A DNA stretch of 64,000 bases, taken from Gemmataceae bacterium. GTDB lineage: Bacteria; Planctomycetota; Planctomycetia; Gemmatales; Gemmataceae. Where the stretch lies: assembly GCA_019748295.1 (NCBI GenBank), contig JAIEPT010000063.1:47090-111089 (forward strand), read 5' to 3'. A program made the translations under genes and the position numbers. Of the stretch, positions 35,056 through 43,566 are shown piece after piece. The stretch's first letter is position 1. Each line of letters begins with the position of its first letter. The notes under the pieces were generated by a model that did no database searches, was not told the origin of the DNA, and saw nothing but the letters and a program-made list of their open reading frames with translations.

Positions 35056-35869
35056 ACGACTGGCTCCAGCGCTGCAGCAGATTGATCACGCCCAGAAGAA
35101 CGAACGAAAACAGCAGCAGCACCACGGCGAGGGCCGTTGCTTCCGCATACGCGAATTCCTCCAGGCGGCCGACGATCAGCACCGGGGCGATTTCCGTCCG
35201 GTACGGCATGTTGCCGGCAATGAAGATGACGGAACCATATTCGCCCAACGCGCGAGCGAATGCCAAGGCGAATCCCGTCAGCAATGGAGGCGTAAGACAA
35301 GGCAGAAGCACGTAGCGGAAGGTCTGCCAGCGCGAGGCGCCCAGCGACCCCGCCGCTTCTTCGAACTCGGCATCGAGGTTTTCCAACACGGGTTGCAGCG
35401 TTCGCACCACGAACGGCAATCCGGTGAAGATCAGAACCAGCACGATGCCAAGCCGGGAGAACGCCCCCTGGATGCCGATCGGCTCCAGGAATTGACCGAG
35501 CCAGCCGTTCTTGGCGTAGAGGCTTGAATAGACCAGCCCTGCAACTGCCGTCGGCAGAGCGAACGGCAGATCGATCAGCGAATCCAAAAACTTACGGCCT
35601 GGAAACGGGTAGCGGACTAATACCCACGCCAGCAGAAACCCAATGGCTGCATTGGCGAGCGCGGCGATGAACGACGCCCCGAACGTCAGCCAGTAGGCTG
35701 CACGGGCTCGATCGCTCCAGACCGTGTCCACGATCTGCTGCCCGGAAAGCCCCGCCGCCTTGATGAATGCCGCCGAAAGCGGCAGCAGCACCAGAAGGCT
35801 GAGGTAGGCGAGGGTGATGCCCAGGCTCAGTGAAAACCCAGGAAGGACTCGTCGGCTCGCCACGGCCAT
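35045..35869 (-). CDS. cysT: Sulfate ABC transporter permease CysT
   Basis: A 274-residue permease with six hydrophobic helices. The first helix begins PGFSLSLGITLAYLSLLVLLPL, typical of CysT. The EAA loop is EAAGSLGASRWQTFRYVLLP, and ARALGEYGSVIFIAGNMPYRTEI is the family signature. ATG 35869 follows directly on the TAA of the 64-aa gene (TAA then ATG with no gap), and its 3' end overlaps cysW by 11 bp, so the three are translationally coupled. Confidence 0.94.
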   Translation of the reverse strand: MAVASRRVLPGFSLSLGITLAYLSLLVLLPLSAAFIKAAGLSGQQIVDTVWSDRARAAYWLTFGASFIAALANAAIGFLLAWVLVRYPFPGRKFLDSLIDLPFALPTAVAGLVYSSLYAKNGWLGQFLEPIGIQGAFSRLGIVLVLIFTGLPFVVRTLQPVLENLDAEFEEAAGSLGASRWQTFRYVLLPCLTPPLLTGFALAFARALGEYGSVIFIAGNMPYRTEIAPVLIVGRLEEFAYAEATALAVVLLLFSFVLLGVINLLQRWSQSYGN

Positions 35870-36064
35870 TTACGCCACCTCCGCGAGAGCGGGGGCCTTG
35901 GTCAGCCGCGCAACGTAGCTCGCGCGGATCTCGTCCCAGATCTCCAATTCCACTTCGATAAACGGCCGCGCCAGGCCTCGCTTGAGCACCGCCCCGTAGG
36001 CGATTTGCGCGACCTTGGCGAGCAGTTCTTCTTCCTGTTCCAGCAGACTTTCGAAACCGATCAT
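35870..36064 (-). CDS. Small uncharacterised protein embedded in sulfate operon
   Basis: A 64-residue acidic, helical protein (MIGFESLLEQEEELLAKVAQ; LARPFIEVELEIWDEIRASY). No signal or membrane segment. It lies between the sulfate-binding-protein gene and cysT, with its stop codon abutting the cysT start. I do not recognise a family. The position and tight coupling argue that it is a real operon member, perhaps a regulator or assembly factor of the transporter; that role is inference only. Confidence 0.6.
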   Translation of the reverse strand: MIGFESLLEQEEELLAKVAQIAYGAVLKRGLARPFIEVELEIWDEIRASYVARLTKAPALAEVA

Positions 36065-36079
36065 GATGTCCTCATGGTG

Positions 36080-36179
36080 CTATGTAGCCCTCTCGCTCCG
36101 CGAAAGGTAAGCGGCAGCGAAGCTTGCAACGGCATGACATTCATCCGCTTACCTCTCGCGGAGCGAGAGGGCGACGTAG
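36080..36179. repeat. R2 inverted repeat, copy 2
   Basis: A near-copy of 10121-10220, with one arm altered (CGCGAAAGG for CGCGAGAGG). It lies between the sulfate-binding-protein gene and the 64-aa gene, so it would form a strong hairpin in the operon transcript. Such hairpins after a binding-protein gene often protect upstream mRNA; that role is inferred. Confidence 0.9.
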
Positions 36180-36180
36180 G

Positions 36181-37203
36181 TTATTGTTTCTTGGAATAAA
36201 TGCGGTCGAAGACGCCGCCTTCGGCGAAGAATCGCTTCTGCGATTCCGCCCAGCCCCCGCCGACCGTGGTGATGGGGAAGAGGTCGATTGGCTGGAACTT
36301 GTCGCGATGCTTCTTTTCGATCTCCGTCTTGGAAGGCCGATAGTAGTGCTTCGCGATGATCTCCTGCCCCTCGTCCGTGTAGAGGAAATTCAGGTAAGCC
36401 TCGGCCGCCTCGCGCGTCTTTTTGCGATCGACGTTTCCGTCCACCACCGCGACGTGCGGCTCCGCCAGGATGCTCGACTTCGGGTAAACGATTTCGAGCG
36501 TCCCCTTCGATTCCTCGATTTCAAGGAAAGCCTCGTTCTCCCAGGTGAGATGCACATCGCCGATCTGCCGCTGCGCGAACGTGACCGTTGAGCCGCGGGC
36601 TCCGGTGTCGAGCACCTTCACGTGGCCATAGAGTTTGCGAACGAATTCTTCCGCTTCAGCGTCCGAGCCGCCGGCCTTGCGTACGCTACCCCAGGCTGCG
36701 AGGAAGCTGAGCTTGCCGTTACCAGACGTTTTGGGATTGGGGGAGATGACGTCGACCCCGTCCTTGACGAGGTCGCTCCAATCGCCGATTTTCTTCGGGT
36801 TTCCCTTGCGAACGACGAACACGATCGTCGAGAGGTAGGGGAGCGAGCGGTTGGGCAGCCGTTCGTCCCATTTCACGGGGAGCAGGCCCTTATCGCGTAG
36901 GGCGTCGGTGTCGGAAAAGAGGGCCAGCGTGACGACGTCGGCATCCAGGCCGTCGATCACCGCCCGGGCTTGGCTGCCGGAACCGCCGTGCGACTGCTTG
37001 ATGGCGACGGCAATGCCAGCCTTCTTCCGGTAGTCGGCGACAAATGCCTTGTTGAGGTCGCGCCACAACTCGCGGGTCGGGTCGTAGGAGACGTTGAGCA
37101 GCTCGACCGACTTCGAATCGCCGGTCTTGTTGCCGTTGGGGCAACCGGCGACCGCGACTGTAAGAACACCGAGCATTGCCGTTTGGAACCACCGAGCCTT
37201 CAT
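36181..37203 (-). CDS. sbp: Sulfate ABC transporter substrate-binding lipoprotein
   Basis: A 340-residue periplasmic binding protein. The signal ends in VAVAGC (Cys21), a lipobox. Family signatures are LLNVSYDPTRELWRDLN, KQSHGGSGSQARAVIDGLDADVV, VISPNPKTSGNGKLSFLAAWG and DVHLTWENEAF. It captures sulfate for CysTWA. It is the first gene of the operon. GGAGATGCGGAC precedes ATG 37203. A promoter with a putative Rrf2 site lies ~140 bp upstream, divergent from the Rrf2-type gene. Confidence 0.95.
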   Translation of the reverse strand: MKARWFQTAMLGVLTVAVAGCPNGNKTGDSKSVELLNVSYDPTRELWRDLNKAFVADYRKKAGIAVAIKQSHGGSGSQARAVIDGLDADVVTLALFSDTDALRDKGLLPVKWDERLPNRSLPYLSTIVFVVRKGNPKKIGDWSDLVKDGVDVISPNPKTSGNGKLSFLAAWGSVRKAGGSDAEAEEFVRKLYGHVKVLDTGARGSTVTFAQRQIGDVHLTWENEAFLEIEESKGTLEIVYPKSSILAEPHVAVVDGNVDRKKTREAAEAYLNFLYTDEGQEIIAKHYYRPSKTEIEKKHRDKFQPIDLFPITTVGGGWAESQKRFFAEGGVFDRIYSKKQ

Positions 37204-37324
37204 GTCCGCATCTCCGAGAAACGAACGCTATTTCGCTGAACGACGAAGGCGGGCCTGGAGGGCAGCAAGCGAAAACGCTGGATCGCTTCTACCGATTCGA
37301 GGCCTGCGGACGCCACACGTATTG

Positions 37325-37376
37325 ATTACTTTGTCGATCATGTTGGTAATTATCGGCTTTGCATATCGTTTGTCCA
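37325..37376 (-). promoter_or_regulatory. Candidate sulfate operon promoter and operator
   Basis: On the - strand: TGGACA (37376-37371), 16 bp, GATAAT (37354-37349), both 5/6 matches to consensus. The -10 runs into ATTACC, and an opposing GTAAT lies at 37329-37325. The 31 bp at 37325-37355 are nearly identical to 31661-31691. The position fits repression by the divergent Rrf2 protein. Confidence 0.6.
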
Positions 37377-37446
37377 TAGCAAATCCCGAGAATGCTGCCG
37401 GTCGAAAGGTATTTAACTTCAAGAAGTTGTGGTTCGAGAGGAAGAT

Positions 37447-37485
37447 TTGACTACTTTTTTGCCGATACATTATTACAATGGTAAT
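37447..37485 (+). promoter_or_regulatory. Candidate promoter and palindromic operator of rrf2 gene
   Basis: TTGACT (37447-37452), 18 bp, TATTAC (37471-37476). Overlapping the -10 is ATTACAATGGTAAT (37472-37485), a palindrome with 5-bp perfect arms. Its opposite strand shares ATTACC and 10 of 14 positions with the sites at 37.34 and 31.68 kb. This suggests autoregulation. Confidence 0.55.
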
Positions 37486-37525
37486 CAATCGGCGCGAACC
37501 CACTCTCTCCGTTGGGGACAGTGCG

Positions 37526-37957
37526 ATGAAGATCTCGGCGAAGGCGGAATATACATGTCTCGCGATGGCGGAGTTGGCCGTTCAGCATCAGCGCAGCCAT
37601 CCCACGAGTCTTAAGTCGATTGCCGAGAAATATGGCCTCTCCCACCCGTTCCTCATGCAGATCTTTCTGCAACTCAAAGGCGGCCGATTTGTCCGTAGCA
37701 TTCGGGGCGCGAGCGGAGGATATCAACTCGCGGAGAACCCCGAAAACATCCGGCTTAGCGATATCGTGGAACTGATCGACGGCCCGCCGCGGCAGACGTC
37801 GGCTCTCGCCGATTTGCCGCAGCTTGGCTTATCGCAATCGCTGCAGAAGATTTGGAACGACGTGACGATCGCCGAGCACGACGCGTTGAGCGAGATCACG
37901 TTAGCCGACGTTTTGCGTCGCGTGCCCAACAACGGGGAAGTGGATTTTCAAATCTGA
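37526..37957 (+). CDS. Rrf2 family transcriptional regulator (CymR-like, no Fe-S cysteines)
   Basis: A 143-residue winged-helix regulator. MKISAKAEYTCLAMAELAVQ, LKSIAEKYGLSHPFLMQIFLQL (recognition helix) and VRSIRGASGGYQLAENPENI are Rrf2 signatures. The three clustered cysteines that bind Fe-S in IscR/NsrR are missing, so it is of the CymR-like type that senses sulfur status through a partner or metabolite. It is divergent from the sulfate operon and probably controls it. ATG 37526 follows TTGGGGACAG and is preferred over the upstream start. Confidence 0.88.
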   Translation: MKISAKAEYTCLAMAELAVQHQRSHPTSLKSIAEKYGLSHPFLMQIFLQLKGGRFVRSIRGASGGYQLAENPENIRLSDIVELIDGPPRQTSALADLPQLGLSQSLQKIWNDVTIAEHDALSEITLADVLRRVPNNGEVDFQI

Positions 37958-38021
37958 TTCCGGCACTCCCCTTTGGGGATAGGGGCGACGGGAAGGAGCG
38001 GTGCACAATCTGCAATTGGCG

Positions 38022-38111
38022 CACCAAGCCCCACCGTAAGCGGAGGCACACGGCGGGGGTCCCGCCCGCGGTTTGATCCCCAGGGTGCGCTGCGCTTACC
38101 CTGGGGCTTGG
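38022..38111. repeat. R1 (REPIN-like) inverted repeat, copy 2
   Basis: Right arm well conserved (GATCCCCAGGGTGCGCTGCG); left arm decayed (CACCGTAAGCGGAGGCACA). The right arm, read on the - strand, encodes the last residues and the TAA stop of the Ca2+ ATPase. Confidence 0.85.
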
Positions 38112-41100
38112 CGGGCCGAACTTGCCACGCGGATGCGTCGCGCTACTTCCGCGAAGACCAAGACCGACGCCGTTCCGCCTATCACCGCAAGCCATTGCAT
38201 CGGCGTCAGCGGTTGCACCTTGAACACCGACCCGCCCAAGGTGACGATCAGAAACTGCCCCACCGCAATGACCGCCGCGATGGAGAGAAACGTCGGATTG
38301 CGATGAAGCCCCGCGAAGCCGCTCGTTTCGGGCGTCAGCGATCGGCAATTGATCTGGTTCCACACTTGGAAGAAAACGTAGATCGTGAAGAACAGAGTCA
38401 CTTGCAGGACGGTGAACGTAATCGTTGCTCCGACCTTCGTCTCCGGGTGCCCGGGCAATGGCACGAAATAATGGCCCGACTTCGACTCGATCTGCCCCCG
38501 CTCGATCGCGGTTGCCGACGACCCGATCTCCGCCGACCACGCCCCTTCGCCGGCGAAAACGCCCGGCTGTTCCGGGCTACCTCGCATCAGCAGAAGCAAC
38601 CCCAGCATCACGATCACGAAGAATGCGGCCGTTGCAAAGATCGTCCGCGTCATGGCGGGCGTGACGATGTTTTCGTCTTTGCGTTTCGGCTTCTGCTGCA
38701 TCAGCCCCGCCCGCGGCGGTTCGGAGCACAGGGCGATCGACGCGAACGTGTCCATGATCACGTTGATCCACAATAGCTGAAGCACCGTGAACGGCGCTTT
38801 CACCCCGTAGAGCAGCACCCCCAGGAAGGTGATCGCGAGGGCCGAGACGTTGATGGTCAGCTGGAACTGGATGAATCGCTGGATGTTCTCATACAGAGAT
38901 CGCCCCCAATGAACGGCTTTGACGATCGTCGAAAACGCATCATCCAGAAGGACGATCTTGCTCGCTTCCTTGGAAACTTCCGTTCCCGCGATGCCCATTG
39001 CGAGCCCGACGTCAGCTTTCTTGAGAGCCGGGGCGTCGTTCGTCCCATCACCGGTGACAGCCACCACTTCGCCGCGCGCTTGCAATAGGCTCACGAGGCG
39101 ATACTTGTCGAGCGGCCGAGCGCGGGCGACGATCCGCAAGGAGGGCAGGGCCGCGGAGAGGTCGGCATCGCTGAGTTCGTTGAAGCGGGCGCTCGTCATC
39201 ACCGCGGAGCCGGGGATGTCGATCGGAGCGTCCGGCGACGGCACGAGCCCGATCTCGTAGCCGATCGCTCGGGCCGTCTCGACGTTGTCTCCGGTGATCA
39301 TCTTCACGTCGATGCCGGCGACTCGGCATTCGTCGATAGCCGCTTTCACGTCCAATCGCAGCGGATCGCGGATGCCGACGAAACCCGTGAAGACAAGATC
39401 CGTCTCGATCGCATCCGCCATCTCGTGCAGCGCCTCCTCGTCCTCCGGCGTTCCTGGAGGCAGAGGGCGATGCGCGAAAGCCAGCGTCCGCATCGCGAGA
39501 CGGGCGGCTTGCTGGATGTTCCGTTCGATGTTGGAGCGAACATCCGCGGTCAACGGATGGACGCGGCCATGCTCGTCGAGATACGCGGCGCAGTGGCTGA
39601 GGACGATTTCGGGCGCCCCTTTCACCATCGCCGTAAGCGTTCCGCCTGCCTTCACGACGCTGGTCATCCGCTTGCGTTCGGACGAAAAGTGAAGTTGATA
39701 CAGAAGTGGGAACTGCTGCCGCAAGGGGACATATTCCACGCCGCTCTCGTGCAACCACATCAATAGCGACGCTTCGGTGCTGTTGCCGATCGGCAAGAGC
39801 CGGCCTTCGCGTCGTTCCAAGTTGGCGCTGGAATTGACCGCGGCATTCAGGGCGAGCCAATGAATGGGGCGATCGTCGCGCGGCCACGGGGGGCCGGCAT
39901 CCAGCTTCGGCCAATCGCCCTGGCCCCGCGCCAGCAGATGGCCATCCCAAAAGAGGCGATCGACCTGCATCTTGTTTTGCGTTAGCGTGCCTGTCTTATC
40001 CGAGCAGATGACCGTGGCGGAGCCGATGGTTTCGCATGCGACGAGTTGCCTTACCAACGAATTGGCGCGGGTCATCTTGCGCATGGCCAAAGCAAGCGAC
40101 ACCGTGACGCTCATCGGCAGCCCTTCAGGCACTGCAACGACGATCACGATCACCATCGTCACGAAGTAGCCGAGCAGTTCGCCGAAAACCGAAACCGCCT
40201 GATCGGTCGATTGCGGCAGATAGACCTCGCCGACCCAGATTCCGCGTGCGACTTCGGCGAGAAAGATGGCCGCGGCGGCAACGTAGCCGACGCGGCTGAT
40301 CAGCGCGGCGAGATGTTGCAGCTTGAGCTGGAGCGGCGTCAGCTCCTTCGAGATCGACAGCTTCCGCTTGACCCGTGCTTCCTCATTCTCGCCGGCGGTT
40401 TCTTCCTCTTCGATGTGGCCCCCAAGCCGGCGTGCGATTTGGCCAAGGTAGGTCGCATCGCCGACCTCGGTGACGATCATCTGCCCCATGCCGTCGACGA
40501 CCTGCGTGCCGCGATAGACGCATCCCGGATGCTCAGGGCCATGAGACGCATCGTCGTCGCGGGAGGCCGTCTTTCGTACCGAGTCCGATTCGCCCGTCAT
40601 TAGCGATTGGTCGATCCGCATCTCGGTGGCCTTGACGATTCGGCCGTCTGCGGGGATTTCGTCCCCCATTTCCAGCAAGACGACGTCGCCGACGACGATT
40701 TCTTCGAGCGATACAGCGTGGATCTCGCCGTCGCGCAGCACTTTGCTTCGCAGCGAATCTTTGCGCGAGTTGAGCATCTCGAACTCGCGATCGCTGCGAT
40801 ACTCGCTGATGAAGGCGACGCCCGTCGCGAGCACCACTGCAATCATCACGGCCAATCCTTCAACCAGCACATGCCCGCCGGAAAGCCCGACGATGAAAAG
40901 GATGAAGGCGCTTGCGAACAGTACGGTCGGGATCCATTCGCCCCGCCTGGCAAGAGCGACTCCCGCGACGAGGGCCGCGAGCAGGCCGACGCTCCACCCG
41001 GCCATGACCGGTTCCGCCTGAAACAGATCCACGACCATCGAGAGCAGGGCGGCGGCGAGGAGGATTTTGATGATCGGTTCGTCGAACTTTTCCAGGAACT

Positions 41101-41239
41101 TCTTCCAGAGCGATTCGCGCGGCAACGGCGTGAGCACATTCGCCCCGAATCCACGCCGGCTCGCCTCCACCGCTGCGGTGGTGAGGCCGCGGTCCGGGGT
41201 GATCGCCAGTTCCTGAACCGTTTGGGCTGCCGTTCGCAT
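38096..41239 (-). CDS. Calcium-translocating P-type ATPase (PMCA/SERCA-like)
   Basis: A 1047-residue P-type ATPase. The phosphorylated Asp is Asp414 in CSDKTGTLTQN. The actuator loop is MTGESD. TM4 has VAVPEGLP, the calcium-site motif. The hinge is TGDGTNDAPALKKADVGLAMG, and the C-terminal cation-ATPase domain has QLLWINVIMDTFASIAL. This is the IIB-like calcium-pump group, exporting Ca2+ from the cytosol. I start at ATG 41239 because the N-terminal domain begins there. The stop codon (38096-38098) and the C-terminal QAPG come from repeat R1, so the native C-terminus has been replaced. Confidence 0.92.
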   Translation of the reverse strand: MRTAAQTVQELAITPDRGLTTAAVEASRRGFGANVLTPLPRESLWKKFLEKFDEPIIKILLAAALLSMVVDLFQAEPVMAGWSVGLLAALVAGVALARRGEWIPTVLFASAFILFIVGLSGGHVLVEGLAVMIAVVLATGVAFISEYRSDREFEMLNSRKDSLRSKVLRDGEIHAVSLEEIVVGDVVLLEMGDEIPADGRIVKATEMRIDQSLMTGESDSVRKTASRDDDASHGPEHPGCVYRGTQVVDGMGQMIVTEVGDATYLGQIARRLGGHIEEEETAGENEEARVKRKLSISKELTPLQLKLQHLAALISRVGYVAAAAIFLAEVARGIWVGEVYLPQSTDQAVSVFGELLGYFVTMVIVIVVAVPEGLPMSVTVSLALAMRKMTRANSLVRQLVACETIGSATVICSDKTGTLTQNKMQVDRLFWDGHLLARGQGDWPKLDAGPPWPRDDRPIHWLALNAAVNSSANLERREGRLLPIGNSTEASLLMWLHESGVEYVPLRQQFPLLYQLHFSSERKRMTSVVKAGGTLTAMVKGAPEIVLSHCAAYLDEHGRVHPLTADVRSNIERNIQQAARLAMRTLAFAHRPLPPGTPEDEEALHEMADAIETDLVFTGFVGIRDPLRLDVKAAIDECRVAGIDVKMITGDNVETARAIGYEIGLVPSPDAPIDIPGSAVMTSARFNELSDADLSAALPSLRIVARARPLDKYRLVSLLQARGEVVAVTGDGTNDAPALKKADVGLAMGIAGTEVSKEASKIVLLDDAFSTIVKAVHWGRSLYENIQRFIQFQLTINVSALAITFLGVLLYGVKAPFTVLQLLWINVIMDTFASIALCSEPPRAGLMQQKPKRKDENIVTPAMTRTIFATAAFFVIVMLGLLLLMRGSPEQPGVFAGEGAWSAEIGSSATAIERGQIESKSGHYFVPLPGHPETKVGATITFTVLQVTLFFTIYVFFQVWNQINCRSLTPETSGFAGLHRNPTFLSIAAVIAVGQFLIVTLGGSVFKVQPLTPMQWLAVIGGTASVLVFAEVARRIRVASSARQAPG

Positions 41240-41356
41240 GCGGTTACCTGAAAGAGGCGGGCGAAACGCAATAGCCACGCGCCCGCGCGATCCCGAATGA
41301 AGAGATCTTAAGCAGGCCCGTGGCCATTCCAAGCGTATGCCGGCGAAATCGCGGGA

Positions 41357-41917
41357 TTACTGTTCCATGATCTCTTTGGACTTCTTGTCCGCCACTTCGC
41401 CGATCTTGTCCTCGTATGACTTGAGGAGGTTTTGCACCTTTTCCTTCCCCTTGTCGCGATCGTCCTCCGTCATCGTCTTTTCCTTCTCCGCGGTATCGAA
41501 GTGCTTGTTCGCATCGCGGCGGATATTGCGGCAGGATACCTTGGCGTCTTCGCTCGATTTCTTGATGTGCTGCACCATCTTCTTGCGCTGGTCGCCGCTC
41601 ATCGGCGGGACTTGCAGGCGGATCATTTTGCCGTCGTTGTTGGGCGACATGCCGAGGTCGCTCGAGCGGATCGCCTTTTCGATTTCCTTGAGGGCCGACG
41701 CGTCGAAAGGGCGAATCACGATCGACTGCGGATCCGGCGTATTGATTTGCGCGAGTTGCTTCAGCGGCGTCGGCTGACCGAAGTAATCCGCGCGGATGTT
41801 CTCGACCATCGCCGGCGACGAACGCCCGGTGCGGAGCCCGCGCAGCTCGTCGCGAAACACGCTCAACGCCTTCTCCATCCGTTGCTCGCCGTCCTTCAAA
41901 ATCTGATCCGCGGTCAT
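41357..41917 (-). CDS. frr: Ribosome recycling factor
   Basis: A 186-residue protein, the normal length for RRF. RTGRSSPAMVENIRADYFGQPTPLKQLAQINTPD-type region with RTGR...A...V, the central IRSSDLGMSPNNDGKMIRLQVPP, and the helical end EVADKKSKEIMEQ are diagnostic. It splits the post-termination ribosome with EF-G. AGGAGAATCCC precedes ATG 41917. pyrH is directly upstream on the same strand, the usual pyrH-frr order, with repeat R2 in the gap. Confidence 0.96.
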   Translation of the reverse strand: MTADQILKDGEQRMEKALSVFRDELRGLRTGRSSPAMVENIRADYFGQPTPLKQLAQINTPDPQSIVIRPFDASALKEIEKAIRSSDLGMSPNNDGKMIRLQVPPMSGDQRKKMVQHIKKSSEDAKVSCRNIRRDANKHFDTAEKEKTMTEDDRDKGKEKVQNLLKSYEDKIGEVADKKSKEIMEQ

Positions 41918-41938
41918 GGGATTCTCCTGTTGAGTCCA

Positions 41939-42035
41939 GGTAGCCCTCTCGCTCCGCGAGAGGTAAGCGGCAGCGAGCCATGCGGCGGCGCGGCATTCAT
42001 CCGCTAACCTCTCGCGGAGCGAGAGGGCTACATAG
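41939..42035. repeat. R2 inverted repeat, copy 3
   Basis: Same arms as at 10121 and 36080, located between pyrH and frr, beginning 21 bp upstream of the frr start. It would form a strong hairpin in the pyrH-frr transcript. Confidence 0.9.
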
Positions 42036-42041
42036 AAGCAA

Positions 42042-42782
42042 TTACTCTACGAAGGTGCCGATCGGGTGGCCCGCGATCGCGCGTTCGATGTTGCCCGTCT
42101 TCTTGAAGTCGAACACCAGGATCGGCACCTTGCCCGACTGGCACAGGTCAATCGCCGCGGCGTCCATCACTTTGAGGTTATCGCGAAGCACTTGGGCATG
42201 CGTCAGCCGCTCGTAGCGGACCGCATGCGGGTTGACTTCGGGGTCGTCGGTGTAGACGCCATCCACCTTGGTCGCCTTCAGGAGGATGTTCGCTTCCAAT
42301 TCCCGCGCCCGCAAGGCGGCAGCTGTATCGGTTGTTACGAACGGGTTGCCGGTGCCCCCCGCGAAGATGACGATCCGCTTCTTCTCGAGGTGCCGTATCG
42401 CTCGCCGCCGGATGTACGGTTCCGCAATCGATTCCATGCGGATGGCGGTCTGCAGACGTGTCGCGCAGCCGAGGCTTTCGAGCGCTTCCTGAAGGGCCAT
42501 GCCGTTGAGGATGGTGGCGAGCATGCCCATGTAATGAGCGGAGGTTTCGCGGATGACCGACCCGCCCGCGGAGAACTGGGCGCCCCGAAGAATGTTGCCG
42601 GCGCCGATGACGATGCCGAGTTCGACGCCTCTTTCCGCGACGGCCCGCACCTGGCGAGCAATGTTCACGGTTTCGTCGATCGAGATGCCGCTTTTGCCGC
42701 CGGAATGCCCGAACACCTCGCCGCTCAGCTTCAGAATGACGCGGCGATACTTGGGTTTCAAAGGGTCCGACGATTCGTCCAT
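42042..42782 (-). CDS. pyrH: Uridylate kinase (UMP kinase)
   Basis: A 246-residue amino-acid-kinase-fold enzyme that makes UDP from [58 protein letters not shown] and [13 protein letters not shown] are typical of bacterial PyrH. ATG 42782 was chosen; TTG 42800 would add six residues. The tsf/rpsB genes that usually precede it are not here; the upstream neighbour is a divergent gene. Confidence 0.95.
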   Translation of the reverse strand: MDESSDPLKPKYRRVILKLSGEVFGHSGGKSGISIDETVNIARQVRAVAERGVELGIVIGAGNILRGAQFSAGGSVIRETSAHYMGMLATILNGMALQEALESLGCATRLQTAIRMESIAEPYIRRRAIRHLEKKRIVIFAGGTGNPFVTTDTAAALRARELEANILLKATKVDGVYTDDPEVNPHAVRYERLTHAQVLRDNLKVMDAAAIDLCQSGKVPILVFDFKKTGNIERAIAGHPIGTFVE

Positions 42783-43095
42783 GACTGAGGCATCCGGCAA
42801 GGAAGAGGTAGCGCTGCGGGCATTCTATCGCAGTCCCGCCGAGACGGCGAGCAAGAGAATAGTCCTCACGCTCCCCCGCGGTGACTATTCGGCAAAGGCA
42901 ATCGTGATCCCGGCGGGGGAGGGGAAGCTTCGCTGCGTCCGCAAACGCTGGGCAACTCGGCCGAAACGCCGCTCGCCCTGGGCTGACCTGCCTTGCCCTT
43001 TCAGGGCATTTCCCACGAGTTTTCGATCGCACCCGCAGGGAAAACCGCTACCATAGGCCCCGAAGCAGCCCTTCCTTTCCAGCGAGGCAAACGTC
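42783..43095. other. Intergenic region, no gene recognised
   Basis: A 313-bp gap between the divergent pyrH and the membrane protein gene. It has a short hairpin, GAATAGTC (42857-42864) pairing with GACTATTC (42883-42890). Nothing else stands out. The open frames across it look non-coding. Confidence 0.4.
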
Positions 43096-43566
43096 ATGGG
43101 ATTGCCCGAAGCCATCATCTCCGCCGCCGTCCTGATTTCGTGTGCGGTCCTCGTCGCCGCGTGGCTGCTGAGCCGGCGGCATGAGGAACCTCAGCCTCCG
43201 GCCCCGCCGCGCATGCAGCCGCAAACCGACCCGTCCTCGCTGATCCAACAATTCGCGAACCTGGGCATGGCCCCGCTAATGGAAGCCCCGCAGTCAGCCG
43301 ACGGCTGCCCCGTGGAACCGAGCGGCGTCATGGTGGACGAAGACACGCCGCTCCGCGTAGGCGGAACGGTCCTTTCGTTCTCCCAGGCCCGATGGTGGCG
43401 AGCCGAAATCGTCGGCTTCGAACGAGACGGCCGCGTCCGCATCCATTTCCCCGGTTGGGACCCGAAGTGGGACACCGCCGTACCCCGCCACGAACTCCAG
43501 GTCGATCTCCTGGGCCCTGATGCCGACCGCGACGACCGGGAGAGGATGTTCCGGCAGGGGCGGTAG
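43096..43566 (+). CDS. Membrane-anchored protein with Tudor/chromo-barrel-like domain
   Basis: A 156-residue protein with one N-terminal helix (AIISAAVLISCAVLVAAWLLS), a Pro/Gln-rich linker, and a C-terminal ~65-residue beta domain. WWRAEIVGFERDGRVRIHFPGWDPKWDTAVPRHELQVD resembles in pattern the Tudor-knot/MBT-type barrels (a strand, then GWD..WD..V...L). Such folds bind RNA or modified peptides in eukaryotes; in bacteria the role is unknown. Orientation is presumably with the barrel in the cytosol. No operon partner is visible. Confidence 0.6.
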   Translation: MGLPEAIISAAVLISCAVLVAAWLLSRRHEEPQPPAPPRMQPQTDPSSLIQQFANLGMAPLMEAPQSADGCPVEPSGVMVDEDTPLRVGGTVLSFSQARWWRAEIVGFERDGRVRIHFPGWDPKWDTAVPRHELQVDLLGPDADRDDRERMFRQGR

